DNA of 64,000 nucleotides, taken from Gnetum montanum. Taxonomy: Eukaryota; Streptophyta; Gnetopsida; Gnetales; Gnetaceae. The notes beneath the pieces are model-generated. The model had not been told where the DNA came from and did not search any database. It was given only the letters and a program-made list of their open reading frames with translations. The stretch lies in NCBI GenBank assembly GCA_015680685.1, contig MNCI01016028.1, forward strand, positions 235,616 to 299,615. Direction: 5' to 3'. The first letter of the stretch is position 1. Each line of letters starts with the position of its first letter. Below are positions 1 through 12,340 of this stretch, one piece after another. The position numbers and the translations under genes were made by a program.

Positions 1-1147
1 AAAGAAAGCTCCAACCCTTAATGCCCTTGTATAACCACACCTAAAAGTGTCCTTAGGAGCTTAAGGAGTTGAATGTAATGAATACCAGTTTAGCAAAACA
101 CACATGTTCGTACCACCAAATTGGAAAAATAACTCTATGTTACACAAAATCATAAGTTATGATTATTCAAACAGTGAAATGAAATGGGCTTAGAAGGAAT
201 TGTAGAAATTGGGACATGAGGTGTCCTACCATAGGCATAATGAATTCTTATGTTTTACTAGTGGTTAAGATAATCATTAGCCTTTCTAACCAAGATTCAA
301 ACCAAATCCAGATCACATCCAGTAACATCGTGTTGTTTCATCTTTTGGAATTACAATTGTTAAACTATCAATGTTGCAAGGAATATTTTCACTTAGCATA
401 TCATCCAAAGGAGACGTTTATTCATGGAACTTGTTTGTTTTTTTGATTCTTGAGAAGTCATCTACCTTCAAGCATGGGTAACATGTCTTTCCAGTGGGAC
501 CCCTGGAAATTTATTTTGTGCCCTTTTACTTGGTATTTGTGTCAACATTTTAAAGCTAGCACTTATTTGACTCTTACTTCCACTTTTTGTTAGATGTATA
601 AGGATATAATACAACCTTAGTAACATGATAGAACTTCATAATAGTAATCCAAGAAAGAATCCACAAATCCCATTGAGGTCACACCCTTTTCATTCCCCCT
701 TGGTTCTTCACTCTTCTATCCAGGCATAATGATCACAAGTTTATTCTTAGTTGTATGATGGAAAAGAATATTATTATGGCCATGGTTAGAACCTCTTATT
801 AATGGAATAGGTGGATGGATGATGTGGCTTATTATGCAAATAATCAATCTCTTATGACCTAATAACAAAAAGTAATATTCACCTTATTGGACTACATTTT
901 ACCTTTACTTGTAATGTGTCTGATTAGTAATCAAAATTATTTACAAAAGGTTTAAAAAACAAAGTGTAAAAGAAATAGAGAAAATAGTAAAAATTATGAA
1001 AAATTATAAAGAATGAAAAATGTTAAAAGAATGAAAAATTAAAGAAGAGAAAGAGTATAACAGGATAAGAGAATATAAAAGAATGTGAAAACAGAGAAAG
1101 AATTGTAAAACAAAAAAATTAGAAAAATTAGTAAGGTATCCAGAGTT
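1..1147. other. Unassigned non-coding sequence
   Basis: No reading frame here resembles a known protein; the longest open stretch is 76 codons (216-446) and has no recognisable motif. From about 950 to 1130 the + strand becomes a long A/G-rich run. The stretch lies just beyond the integrase end of the minus-strand gypsy element, so it is where a 3' LTR would be expected. I could not match it to the putative 5' LTR side near 7.5 kb, so no LTR is called. Confidence 0.4.
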
Positions 1148-1179
1148 TTAAATGGACACCCCCAGAACCATTATGAAGA

Positions 1180-2400
1180 TTAAGGAAATGGAAGATAGCA
1201 CAAGTGGAAGACTAGTAAGTAGGTTGGGTAGACTCCTTTGAATACTTATAATATGGTTTGACTTGTTGGATGTTGACAAGGATAAGCTTATGTGGATAAG
1301 ATGGGTAATGAATATGAATGGCACCATATGAATAAGTGGCATGTACAATGTAGGGTCCTTCCCATAGTGTTTGAAACTTAGCCTTTTGGAGCAAATGATT
1401 AGGATGCTAATAAATAACATTATCACCTGGTTTTATAGTTACATTTCTTATTTGTGAATCATGCCTTAGTTTGCAATAATGCTTATGGACTTCACCACCC
1501 ATGAGTGCTACAAGCCGATTCTCATCTAAAAGATTCTAATTCATTAGATGTTCCTTTTGGAATAAACTCAAATTGAGATCAACTTCACTAGTAGTAGCTA
1601 GAGTATGAAGTTCTACCTAGATTGGAAGTGTTAGCAAATTCTCATAGACTAATTCATATTGTCTGTGTGTACCCTATAGGTAACTTCTAGGATGTTCTAT
1701 AGGCCCATAGAGCATCGTTTAATTTTGTACTCCAATCATGTCTAAACCTACTAATCGTCCTAGTGAGTATTCTAGTAATTTCACGGTTAGTGACTTCAAA
1801 TTGATCATTTTCTTAGGGATTACATGGTGATGTTAATTTATGGATAACCCCAAGTTGTTGCATGAGTTTCATAAAGGTAGCACCAGTGAATTGGGTCCCA
1901 TTATGTAATATTAGCATTCTAGATACTTCAAATCATTTCAACACATGTTGTTGAAAAAACTTGGTAGCTATTTTTGCTATACAATCCTTTATTGTTATTG
2001 CCTCTATCCACTTTGTGCAATAATCCTTAGTCACAATAAGGTATGCTTTTCCATTTTACATTGGTTAAATGGACCCCATGAAATCAAATCCCCAAATATC
2101 ACAAGCCTCTAGCGATTATACTTAGTGTTGTAGCTGTTCATATCTAGCTATAATTCCTTCATTCCTTTGGCAACATTCGCAAGATTGTGTAAAAATGTGG
2201 GCATATCTAAATAGCATAGGCTAAAAATAGCCCACCATTAGTAGTTTAAGTGTCATTCTACACCCTACATAGAGGTCATCACATGGGCCTTCATGAGCAT
2301 CTTGTAAAGTTCTCTACTAGTCATGATCTAGTACATACCATCTAACAAGCCCATTTGCACAAATCTTGTACAAGTTGCAATTGATTTCCATACATCATTT
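1180..2400 (-). pseudogene. Gypsy integrase remnant
   Basis: On the minus strand 2094-2071 reads WGFDFMGP, the classic motif at the start of the Ty3/gypsy integrase catalytic core. Near 1920-1800 there is HNGTQFTGATFMKLMQQLG, matching the usual DNGTQF block; the catalytic Asp of that block is His here. The C-terminal domain is seen at 1394-1212 as LWEGPYIVHATYSYGAI, matching the family's WEGPYxV motif. Several stops interrupt the frame. In life the enzyme would insert element cDNA into the chromosome; this copy is dead. Confidence 0.85.
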
Positions 2401-2649
2401 AGCTTTATGAAGGAAATTTTCTTGTTGTTTTCTACTTCATTCAATATGAAGCTCTTGTCTTATGAGATAAGCTAGGTATTCTACGGTCCATGGCTTCCCT
2501 AGTGATTCTATAGGCTTTATTGTCTTAGTAAACAAGTCCTCATTAGGACATTAATTTGATAAAGGTTTTACTTGGTTATCTGTATCCCATTTCAACTTTG
2601 ATAAATGATCAGCTACAACATTTTTTGTTTCTTTTTTATCAATAATTAT

Positions 2650-2960
2650 TATGTCAAACTCTTGAATAATCACAAGCCATCTTATCACTCTAGGACTAAC
2701 CATTGGCTTATTCAAATGGCACTATGATCAGTGTGGACATATATATGGTAACAAAGCACATAATGTCTAAATTTTTTAAGCACATACACCAAGGAAATCA
2801 ACTCCTTTTCAATGATGGTGTAATTTAGTTGTGCTCTAGTGCTGCTCCTACTAGTACAATGTATGTAAAATGATCTCCTTTGATCATCAAGTTGTGTCAA
2901 TGCTACACCAAGTGCATAATTGGAAGCATCAGTCATGATATGAAAAGGCCTTGTCCAATC
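2650..2960 (-). pseudogene. Gypsy RNase H remnant
   Basis: An open stretch at 2936-2712 (minus) starts TDASNYALGVALTQLD and continues through YTIIEKELISLVYVLKKFR to VHTDHSAI. These are the standard Ty3/gypsy RNase H signatures: the TDAS catalytic Asp, the EKE block with the catalytic Glu, and the TDH catalytic Asp. The domain normally degrades the RNA strand during reverse transcription and follows the RT domain, which is where it lies here. The 74-codon open segment is among the best preserved in this element. Confidence 0.9.
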
Positions 2961-3019
2961 CAGAGCTAGAGGATTGGTGTCTCAACTAACCTCTACTTCA
3001 ACGCTTCATATGCCTTTTC

Positions 3020-3960
3020 ATATAACTCAGTCCACTCAAAGGGTGTAGGCTTCTTTGTAAGTTCTACTAGTGGTTTGGCTATTTTTGAAAAGTTTTCAAT
3101 AAATATTTTATAGTATCCCATATGCTCTAAAAAGGATCTTACATATTTTACTATATGTTTTCATTGAGTGATGTTTTGGATGACTCTGATTTTTTCAAGA
3201 TCTACCTTTATACCCCTCTGGGAGATTTTGTGTCCCAACACTATGCCTTCTTGGACCATAATATGATTCTTTTTCTAGTTGAGCTTTACATTGGTTTCAA
3301 CACATCATTTAAGCACCTACTTTAGCTATTCCAGTGCTTGTTTGAAATCTAGCCCATGTGTGGAGAAACCATCCATAAAAACTTCAACACCATTTCCTAT
3401 TTGCTTCTAAAATATACTAAAGACAAGTCTCTAAAAGCTTGTTGGTGCATTGCAAAGACCAAAAGGCATCTATATGTAAGCAAATGTTTTCCATGGGCTA
3501 GTGAACATGGTCTTTTCTTAGTCTTTGAGTGCAATGCGGATTTGATTGTATCTATACCCATCCAAGAAACTATAATATTCATGTCTTGAAATTGTATCCA
3601 AGACTTGATCAAAAAATGGAAATGGGAAATGATCCTTAAATGCAATTGAATTCAACAACTGGAAGTCAATGGAGATGCATCATTTACCTTCCTTCTTTGG
3701 AACTATCACCAAAGGACTTACCACTCACTATCTATAATTGGATAAATGAATTTTTCCTTCAGTGACTTTTCTTGCTTGATTACCTTCGTAAGTTTAGGAA
3801 TAAGCATTCATTGAGGTTGGTGTTTTGGTTTGACTACAAGATCAATATAGATCTAGTGTTGAAAAATTCATAGATCAATTCCCATGATCTCATCATAAGA
3901 CCACAAAAATGCTATAGACAATTTGTTGAACACTTTCAGTAGTTTCTCTTTTTGCTCTTT
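3020..3960 (-). pseudogene. Gypsy reverse transcriptase remnant
   Basis: The minus strand between about 3650 and 3390 keeps a recognisable central palm segment (an FQDMNIIVSWMGID stretch followed by a TKKRPCSLAHGKHLLTYRCL block, matching the family's FLDGYSGYNQI and KTTFxxPWGTFAYRxMPFGL segments). Flanking frames continue toward RNase H at lower coordinates. Stops and frameshifts are frequent. The catalytic YVDD box was not read cleanly. Order and orientation relative to protease and RNase H support the call. Confidence 0.75.
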
Positions 3961-4299
3961 TTCTAGGTTAACATTGATAATTATCAACTTCTTGTTGTTA
4001 GAAAGGTATATTCTAACATTGCTAGTAGGCCTTTCAATTCCAATGGTTCTGATTCCATTGTGTCTAGGATTTCCAAGTGCCCCTAGTCTATTTCTTCCTC
4101 TTGATTGTTTTGAGGGTATGAGTTTCTTTTCTTTATCTAGTCCAACTTATCTATTTCTAAAATGTAGGTATTGATGATTTATTCTTCTAGTTCCATGGAC
4201 TTATAATATTGAGTTTCTTCATTAGTAATTAGCCATTGGGTGCCCTCTTGTTGGATGACTATTACATACAAGAAATTTTGTGCACATCTTGTATCTACA

Positions 4300-4760
4300 C
4301 ATTGATTTCATGCCTTAGTATCTTTTTGTTTAATAGCCCAAATTCTTTGCATGCAATTCCACCCTTGATTGTTGTATGTAATAAATGGAATCCTTCATCT
4401 ATGTATGATTCTAGCTTCATCTTCCTTGAAAATTTTGAAGGACAAGTAGTGAATTCCAAGCTTAGCATCCATGGTGCTACACCAAGCTCTTTCCATGATA
4501 ATTGGAAATTATCCCTTGTTTTTCCTCATGTCAATAACTAGAAAATAGGTAGGATAGGACCATCCACTAATAGTGGTAATCACATCATCCATCTATCCAA
4601 GTGGAATTGTGATTGAGTAATCTACAAGCTCTAAACAAATGTTAATTTTCTTTAGTGATGGGAGGTCCTAGGCCTAGTACATGTCTTGAGAAATCATATT
4701 TACTTTAGACCTAGAATCTAATAGAGCTTTGCATGATTTTTGTCTTTCTCTTTGGAGATA
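4300..4760 (-). pseudogene. Gypsy aspartic protease remnant
   Basis: The minus-strand frame includes ALLDSRSKVNMISQDMY, which corresponds to the retropepsin active-site block ALxDxGAxxNxI. It is followed by a segment ending FLVIDM and then PIIMERAWCSTMDAKLG, matching the family's FVVLDM...PIILGRPFL. The Gly of the D-S/T-G active site is changed (DSR), and stops are present. The region lies between gag and RT as expected. Confidence 0.65.
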
Positions 4761-4899
4761 AATCAAGGGGCTTCCTAGATTAGTTCTTTTCTATGAGTGG
4801 GTCCTTGCCTTAATTCACTGGGCTACTATTTGTGTAAGCATGAAAGTTTTGATGTTTGAACCTACTAAAGTTGGAAGCTTATTGCATTGATAAGGACTT

Positions 4900-7380
4900 G
4901 ATGTGGATGGAGTGGAATTTGATGTGTTTCCCATCCATTGAGTCTTATCTAGAGTTGTTCTAAAAAATTATCTTTCCCTAAGTTGAGACTCATTAGCAAC
5001 TTTTCCCTCGTGCATATTGACTACCCTTGTAGCATTCTTTGGTTGGGGTTGTGATGGAAAGTCCCCCTATGTGATAGGAGGTGGCATTGGTGGCATAGGA
5101 TTTGAGTGTTGAGCAAAAGGTCCACCTATCATTGGATGCACATATAAGTTGGGATTAATCCTTGGTGACATTGATCTATAGTATTCTATTGAATAGTACT
5201 ATGGAACCCAAGCAATGACATGATCAAGTGATATTGGATGTTAGACAAAGTATCCATATGGATCTGGCTATTGGTATGAATATTACTAGTGTAGTGGTGA
5301 TGTAGCCCATGATTGAGGGTGTTGCCATTGCTGATGGTATTACTTCTACAACTGTGGTAAGGCTCCACTAGGATAATACATTCATTGAGGTTTCTGTTTG
5401 TAGTTACCTTGAGGATAAGGTAACCATTTCAGCATCTATTTCTAAATAAGTTTGGGTTAAGTGTGTATGCCCTTGTTTCTTGCAAATGTATCAAAACTAG
5501 ATAACATCCCTTAGAATGTTCATACTAACACATAGTACAACCTTCATCATCTATAGAGTTGGTATCTAAGACCTCATCTACTAAAGCAACTTTACCTTGC
5601 ATCCAAGTTCTCTCTTGTTTCTTTTATTTTTGCCTCTTATGAAGGCTTTCTCTACTCTTTACTCCATAATCTTTAATGTTTTTATACATCTTTCATCAAT
5701 TGAATTCCACATTTTTGCTACCTATCCAGTTAAATCATGAATAGATTTTTTGATTGATAGCATCTCTTTTTGGATGACCTTGTCCAAGGTTTCTTCCTCT
5801 TGGGTATTACAACCCATGCATCTCTCATCGAAATTGGTGGATCTCTATTGTATTCTTTAGTTGATTCCCTCTTTCTAAGTTCTTCTTCTTCTTTGGTCAC
5901 TTGGTCGATGAGTCTTTGAATCTAATCAGTGGTTAGTTCTGATAATCTTCCCTAGGCATAAACCCTAATGGTCTCTCTTTTTTTGCTTCGCAGCCCATCG
6001 ATGATGTGCCTAAGCTATTCTTTTGATGAAAATATGTGGCATGTGCATCTATGTAACAATGAATAATTTCTATCCATTGCTGCATCAAGGATCTTATGAG
6101 TACCTGTTTTCCAATTTTAGATTTATTTTCTTAGATTTGATACTTATGAATAGGTCTGATATTTATCATTAAAGATTTCAAGCATGGTACTCCAACGTTT
6201 GATGGATTCAAGTTCCAATGACCCATACTAGCTTTTCACTTCCTTCACAAGTGTTCTAGAAAACAGTTTCAATTTCTGCCAATCACTCTCTATGTTTTGA
6301 AGGGCATAGGCATCATGGAATGCATGAAGGTGATGTTGTGGATCTACATTGGAACCACCTTCAAATCATGGCATATTTTTCATGTCTAGTTGTTTGATTC
6401 TGCTATCTCTCATGTTCCTGGTTAGTATGTAGATAGATTTTTGAATATTTATCATACTTTAGGTTTTCATAATGGGTTCATCATTATGATCGAGTTTGTA
6501 TACTCTATTGTAGTGGTGGCCCCTTCTATGCTCATACCTCTCTTGATCCTCTCTTCTTCTCCTTCATTCATGCTCTTCATCTTCTAAATAATAGTACCTT
6601 GAACATCTAGCATGATGACCATGAGTTATCTTTTCATCCTTATTAGAGGCTCGATACTTATGTCTTATCTTGTCAAAGTCCTCTAATGATCATGATGAGG
6701 TAGATGAGATGGCAAGAGAACAATGCCAACTGGTTCTCCATTCATGGCTCTAGTATGTCTCCTTGTAAAACTTAGCAGGATTCCTTAGCCTAGAGTGCCA
6801 CTTGTACCTTGAGTCAATAGCCTCCCTCATGTGTGTCTCTACCAGAGTATAATGAAGTTGGGCTTTGATAGGTTCCTCTAATCTAATTATAGGTGTCTTT
6901 GAAGGTTCCTCATGGTTCTAGTGGAGTTATGTTGAAATGAATTAATCAACATCAAGTTCTTCTATGATAATATAAGTATTAGTCTACTTCCCTCTATTGT
7001 GTATATGTTTGGTGTCCATGGCAACATCTCTTCTTTCTTGATCCTTGATGGGTTCATAGGGTCTAGTCATGTGACGAATCACATGATACCCTTCCTAAAT
7101 CTAGTCCAAATGCATTTCCCTTAGAGCAATTTGTAACATGTTTAGTGCTACATATTCCAGAGGTAGGACTATGTTACCTTGCATGTCTCTCCATCTCATT
7201 TACTTTTCCTAATAGAAGATGAAAGTAAAATTTGGATGGTATGGATCAGTGTAAGCATAAGTGATTCGTGTCTACATTGGCATCCCTCATTATTCTTCAT
7301 CAATAATTTATCACTGCTTCTTCTTGTCTTCTTGGCAAGTGATGGTTGAACATTATGTGAAGCCATATTGTAATTTTTAG
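4900..7380 (-). pseudogene. Gypsy gag remnant
   Basis: The most convincing part is at about 6375-6150 on the minus strand: FEGGSNVDPQHHLHAFHDAY followed by a WQKLKLFSRTLVKE segment and YGSLELESIKRWSTM. This matches the retrotransposon gag core (F-x-G-x-x-DP-x-x-HL-x-x-F ... W-x-x-SL-x-x-GSI-x-x-W). The stretch toward 4.9 kb is low-complexity and Q/Y/T-rich when translated, as in the gag-protease linker. Gag would form the nucleocapsid-like particle; this copy has stops throughout. Confidence 0.6.
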
Positions 7381-7484
7381 ATGGTTTTATTTAAAATTAT
7401 GTTTTACCTATGTTTGTTGGGTTTGACTCTAAGTTTTAGATACAACAGACTTTGAAAAATCAATTATTTAGCATAACATTAACT

Positions 7485-7504
7485 TGTCCCTTTCAACGAT
7501 GCCA
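7485..7504 (-). promoter_or_regulatory. Possible primer-binding site of the minus-strand gypsy element
   Basis: The minus strand reads TGGCATCGTTGAAAGGGACA. It resembles the tRNA-Asp-type site of many plant Athila/Tat elements (TGGCGCCGTTGCCGGGGA) with several mismatches, some explained by C-to-T decay. It lies directly upstream of the gag remnant, with TG-initiated + strand sequence (7505 on) where the LTR end would be. Match quality is modest. Confidence 0.4.
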
Positions 7505-7949
7505 ATGATGAGTGGTGGAGTATCCAACACCCAACCATACCATATATGAGTGTTCACACACAATCCCAGTCAAATTTCATAGACAAGACAATGTGATTAT
7601 GTGAGTACTTTGTTAGAGTTCGTGATCATTATCTTCCCACATGAGTTAGTAAAGACAATGCATATGGTTTAACTCATGATGAGGTATATGATAGATGATG
7701 TTGTATTGGCTACAGTGCTCCTAGCTAACATGAAGTAAATGTAGTATTTTCTAAATCTAAGTGCTAGTAAACAAATCTAATCTAGCCTATGTAATAAGAA
7801 TTTGGTCCTAACCTTCCATTCACACCTTGGCCTTCATGTAACTACTATTGGGATTACCAAGCACCACACTACTAGGCTAAAACACCACCAAATTTGGGCT
7901 TCCAAGTCTCAACTAGATTTGGCTAAGTGTTAAAACTTGGCAAATTTTC

Positions 7950-8445
7950 TCTAAGTGTTAAGACTACGCTTCCACTACTAAGACTACACTTTAGACCATA
8001 GTTAGCATAGTTGACACTAATAATCTAGATTTGCAAAATTTTTTAACTTTCAATAGAAACTGTGAATTTTTCTAAGTGTTCTGGCTATGCTCACCCTATC
8101 AAGACTATGCTCGAAAGCATAGTCAGCATAGTTAACCCTAGAGTAACTAGTTTTTTAAATTTTCCTATGTGTTAAGCCAGAGGCTACTAAGCATGGTTGG
8201 GATGGACAAAATAGTTTGGCATATTTTCTAACTCCTAAGCCTATGCTTTCTACTACACTCTACAACATAGTTAGCATAGTCTACATGGGCACATCATCTT
8301 TTCTAGATTTTTCTAAGTGTCAAGGCTACACTCTCACCTCCAGGACTATGCTCTAGAGCATAGTTAGCGTAGCCTGCATTGAGCATCATTTTCTAGAAAG
8401 ATTTGCCTAACTCCTTGGGCTACACTCTAGAGTGTAGCCAGTGTA
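7950..8445. repeat. Five-unit degenerate repeat with perfect palindromes
   Basis: Units of roughly 85-150 bp each contain an inverted repeat built on CTATGCTC/GAGCATAG or a CTACACTC variant. Clear examples are actatgctctagagcatagt at 8345-8364 (perfect 20-bp palindrome), a perfect 22-bp palindrome at 8418-8439 (arms ggctacactct and agagtgtagcc), and arms gactatgct/agcatagtc with a 4-base loop at 8103-8124. Related but worn versions lie at about 7960-8010 and 8235-8290. Most are followed by a half copy such as (c/t)agcatagt. Placement ahead of a TATA box suggests an LTR U3 repeat. Confidence 0.75.
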
Positions 8446-8840
8446 GTCATTTAGAATTATCTTTAGAAGCCTCCAAAGCCTAACATTGGTTAACATCTTA
8501 GCTCCAACATTCTTTCAAAAAGAAAGATTAGCAATTTGCATTTCTTTTACACCCCTCAATTTTCTTCCAAATTATACCTATGCTCAACACCACTCGAGAG
8601 AGTGGAAAACATAGTTTCCAAAACTACATTATTTTGCATTATTTTCAAGTACTTTTCAGTCTATTTGGCATTCACATTTTCAATATTAACAATGTAGTCA
8701 TAGTCTGGCAGTCTCACAGGGTCCATTGGAGCATGCCAGCAAAACAACATCTTCAATGGAAGCATAGTTGGGGCTAGTGTTGTCGCAACTACCCCCTTGC
8801 CATGTGGCACCTGATTCATGATTCATGCTAACCCTAGCCC

Positions 8841-8848
8841 TATAAATA
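8841..8848 (+). promoter_or_regulatory. TATA box of a plus-strand LTR
   Basis: The sequence ccctataaataccccc is a textbook plant TATA context (TATAAATA flanked by C-rich sequence) and lies about 400 bp downstream of the palindromic array. It probably marks the U3/R border of an LTR reading toward the plus-strand pol at 10.5-13.75 kb. No gene start is seen immediately downstream. Confidence 0.55.
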
Positions 8849-9659
8849 CCCCCACACTTCATGTTTTAGGGGTTAGCATTTTGAAACATTCAGTTGGCAA
8901 GTTTAAACATTGGCATTTTGGCACTCTTACACTCAAGCACACTTCACATTTTGGCAAATATTGGGACACCAGTGGGCATTTTTGTACACTACTACAGCCC
9001 CATTGTACAACACCCAACACATCACCAATCACTATAGCCCATAGGACACCATGACAACCAACTCAGTAGGCTTAGACTCCATGGAAGACATAAGTTCTTG
9101 ATAGCCAAACACCTTGAGACTATGACAGTGCTACCTATTACACTTGTTTGTACATCGTGTACCTCCTAAACTTTTCTTTGTAATTGACTATGCTCCCCCT
9201 AGTTTGGGGTGGTTCCTTTCTCTCTTACTTACATTCTATGCATTTTTCACAATTTTTCTTATATTTTAGAATTCTACTTGAATTTTTTACTATTTAAGCA
9301 AATATTCACATGTTTGCATCCTTATTTTCACATCTGAAATTGTTACTATGCTCACACCCATGAACACCATGGACATCAAAAAAACACTACGTCCCCTTTA
9401 ACACCTATTTCCTTGTAACACCCATAAGTCCTAGTTTGATTGACAAGACCATCCTAGGCATCCCACCTCCATTCTTAGTAGGCCCTCAAGTGGAAGTGGG
9501 GTCAAGGTTGTGCTCCCATAGACCTCTCGAAGTATTGTTTCAGCCTCCAACAATTTCAGTTGCGACATGGGCATATTGAGTGATAGTACTATTGGGTTAC
9601 CAAGTAGCTACACTTAAGTACTCAAGATCAGTCATACCCATCCTGCTTAACAACAATAT

Positions 9660-10500
9660 TATAAAATGCATTGAAAGTAAATCATTAACTAATGAAAATA
9701 GTAAACATTAAGCTAAGTAAAAACAATAAATACTAACTAATGTTGCAATGATGTAGAGTAATCTTGATCTTTATTTCTAGGCATGCAATGTGTCCAAGTA
9801 CATCACATTTGAATAAAGACTTTGTTCAATTGCAAGACATTGTACTATAGGCATACACTACTATATGCTTATTAATAAAATCAAGTAAACTAACTAATAG
9901 ATTTTAGCTATTATGAAATGAATATCTCCTAAATGGTGAGCCTAAATGTTGTATTTAAAGGCCTTGCACACATCAGCAATATCAGATATCTAACATTGTA
10001 TCATGGGCTTTGATATCGGGGATCTGATATCACAAATCTAATATCAGATGCCCAATATTGTAGCCTACACAACCATGATTTATCAATATTATATCTTATG
10101 TACCTATGCTCATTCTAGGAACACTCCATGATGAATTATCTCTCTCTTTTCAAAATGCATACATACATATAATATATAAAAATTTAATGTTATGTCATAC
10201 TTTCTTACTTTTTGTTCATGCAAGCTTAGATATTTAAACCTATCCTTAACATTAATGACCTTCTTCATGTCCTTTGTAGGATTCCATGGATCCTATGATC
10301 ATGATCTTGATCAATCTTTCATCTTAAATGACTTATAAGAATGAATAGTTCAAATCTAAACCACACCTTCATCAAGTCTTCATCATCTGTGTCCTTTGAT
10401 AACTTAGTTTCTTCTCTTGAAAACTTCAAAGAGAATCTAATTTCTCAATGTTACCTTGATTTCTTTGATTATGAGTCAATTATTACTAATGATATCTTAG
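9660..10500. other. Unassigned AT-rich spacer before the Tat pol
   Basis: No gag or protease domain was recognised where one would be expected between an LTR and the RT at 10.5 kb, so the element is probably deleted here. A cluster of GATATC-related words occurs at 9979-10055. An open stretch at 10341-10547 runs toward the RT-upstream linker but has no motif of its own. Confidence 0.45.
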
Positions 10501-10579
10501 TCAAGATTTCTATCATCAACCACAAGGACATCAAGATCATCTTGTGACTAGATATGTACCTCCTTAAAAGTCTTAATTC

Positions 10580-11560
10580 ATTGATTCTTGATATGCTTCA
10601 AAAAAATTCCATCATCTTCACTTGAGATTATGATGACATGCCTAGTTTAGATCCATTCATAGTCCAACATAATGTCATCCTTGAAGAATTTTTGAAATTA
10701 GTTAAGTAAAAATCTTAAAATATCAAGCTTCATCTAGCCCTCATCATTAAGGAGCAGACCACTCAACTCTATAACATGGGTTTCATCCATTTCCTAGACT
10801 ATTCAGATTGGATTTTTGATATGTTTATTGTTTTTTTAAAAAAAATGGTAGCATTAGGATTTGCATCAATTTTGATGACCTTAACAAGGTAATACTTAAA
10901 GACAAATTTTCTCTTTTTAGTATTGATTAACCCATAGATACAATAGTTGGTCAAGCTCTCTTATCCTTCATGGATGGTTTTTCTAACTATAACCAAATCT
11001 TGATTAACACTAGGCACCTATGATATAAAACATTCATGACTTCATTGGTACATCCTACTACCCTAAGATGTCATTTTGTCTTAAAAACTTAGAGTGACAT
11101 ATAACTATGCAAGAGCTATATCTTTAGTAACATGGTACTTAAGATTGTAGATAATTATGTTGATGAACTTATAGTCAAACCATTCATAGCCCCTAATCTT
11201 TCACATTGTCCTAGCTTGATGTAATAAGTTCAACCTATAATTAAACCCTAAAAAGTGCATTCTTAGTGTAGAGATTAATAGGATGTTAGGCTTCCTCATC
11301 TCAACAAATTGCATTACAACTAACATTGATAATGTCAAGGTCATTTTGGACCTTCCTCTATCCAAATGTATCAAGGATGTGTGTGTCTTACAAAAATGAC
11401 TCTAATTAATTCATTGATTCATCTACAACCTCATAAATTAGTTTCATCCTCCCTCTCATATTCTCAAAAATTTCATTACATTTAATTGAAATTTGAAATT
11501 CCAAGAGGCTTTCAATACTATTAAACATGCTCTTACAAATCTTCTTGTACTGCATTCACC
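10580..11560 (+). pseudogene. Tat-type reverse transcriptase remnant
   Basis: Upstream of the palm domain is YDDMPSLDPFIVQHNVIL, equivalent to the family's WxYxDMPGLDPxLVQH segment. It is followed near 10,950 by LLSFMDGFSNYNQILI, the highly conserved block around the first catalytic Asp. Further on are YVDELIVKP (the YVDD box changed to YVDE) and KCILSVEINRMLGFLIS, matching KCxFGVxxGKxLGFxVS. Frameshifts and stops lie between these blocks. The catalytic Asp-to-Glu change in the YVDD box alone would cripple the enzyme. Confidence 0.85.
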
Positions 11561-12340
11561 TTATTTTAATAGTTGTTTCTACTTTTATCTTTTCATGTCC
11601 AACCATTCCATTATCACCTTACTTTGCCAATGATGAGAAGATGGGCTAGATCTTTTCATTGACTATATCTTTTACATATTTTTAGATTCCAAGACTAGAT
11701 ATATAAGTAGAATAGAATATTAACTCAACCTTATGTTTATGTTAGAAAACTAGAGAAACTATCTACTACAGGCTAAATCCTTTATGATATGTCATGATAA
11801 TGTCTTACATTCCATTGTTTTTATCCTCTACCACAATAATAAAATGGCTTAATGGAAGACAATCTTCATTGAGTTTGATCTTTTATATTTATCATAACAT
11901 TTGATTAAAGGATAAGTCATTGTTAACCTTCTAACTTTCATGCCATTGTTAGAGACCTCAACTAAACTTGTTCCACTACCATCAATGAATCTTTTCCTAC
12001 TTGGGCAAGTTTAGGATTTGGCCATGATCAAAACTCATAATAACTTTAATGTGCGTATATACTTTAATAGTAGTGATACCTCTCAAAGTTTTAGTGTAGC
12101 TTGTATTCTTACATATGATGGCAAATAAATAATCTACTAGACCTATAGGTTTAACTTATCTTATACCAATAATGTCACTAAATATGAAGGCTTGATCAAA
12201 GGACTTCCCCTAGCCATCTAATTAAGCATAATAAGACTATTGGTTTATGATGGTTTTCAAATGTTTGTGCACAAGGATAATGATAAATATTCCTATAATG
12301 TCATCCATCTTAGGCCATATTTTTAATTAATTTAATAACT
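11560..12340 (+). pseudogene. RNase H and second (Tat-type) RNase H remnant
   Basis: Around 12,150-12,300 the translation reads SYTNNVTKYEGLIKGLPLAI and then LVYDGFQMFVHKDND. This matches the TNNVAEYEALIxGLxLA...VYGDSQLVVNQ block of the additional archaeal-like RNase H found in Tat elements. The preceding 11.6-12.0 kb should hold the ordinary gypsy RNase H and connection domain, but it is too worn to align by eye. Position between RT and integrase is as expected. Confidence 0.75.

Larger units (their letters stand above)
1150..7380 (-). mobile_element. Degenerate Ty3/gypsy LTR retrotransposon, internal region
   Basis: Read on the minus strand this stretch gives gag, protease, RT, RNase H and integrase in the Ty3/gypsy order, each recognisable by motif but broken by stops and frameshifts. 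Gag is at the high-coordinate end and the integrase C-terminus at the low end. A primer-binding-site-like sequence sits immediately upstream at 7485-7504. Lineage is uncertain; the protease and tRNA-Asp-like primer site would fit an Athila/Tat relative. No intact LTR pair was found, and the 3' LTR may lie partly outside the window. Confidence 0.85.
7505..9660. mobile_element. LTR-like sequence, two orientations possible
   Basis: This interval separates a minus-strand gypsy element (ending with a possible primer site at 7485-7504) from a plus-strand Tat-type pol starting near 10.5 kb. It carries a palindromic repeat array (7.9-8.45 kb), a good plus-strand TATA box (8841) and no coding potential beyond short open stretches. 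It may be the 5' LTR of the minus element, of the plus element, or two LTRs abutting. Exact borders and a matching partner LTR were not found. Confidence 0.4.
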
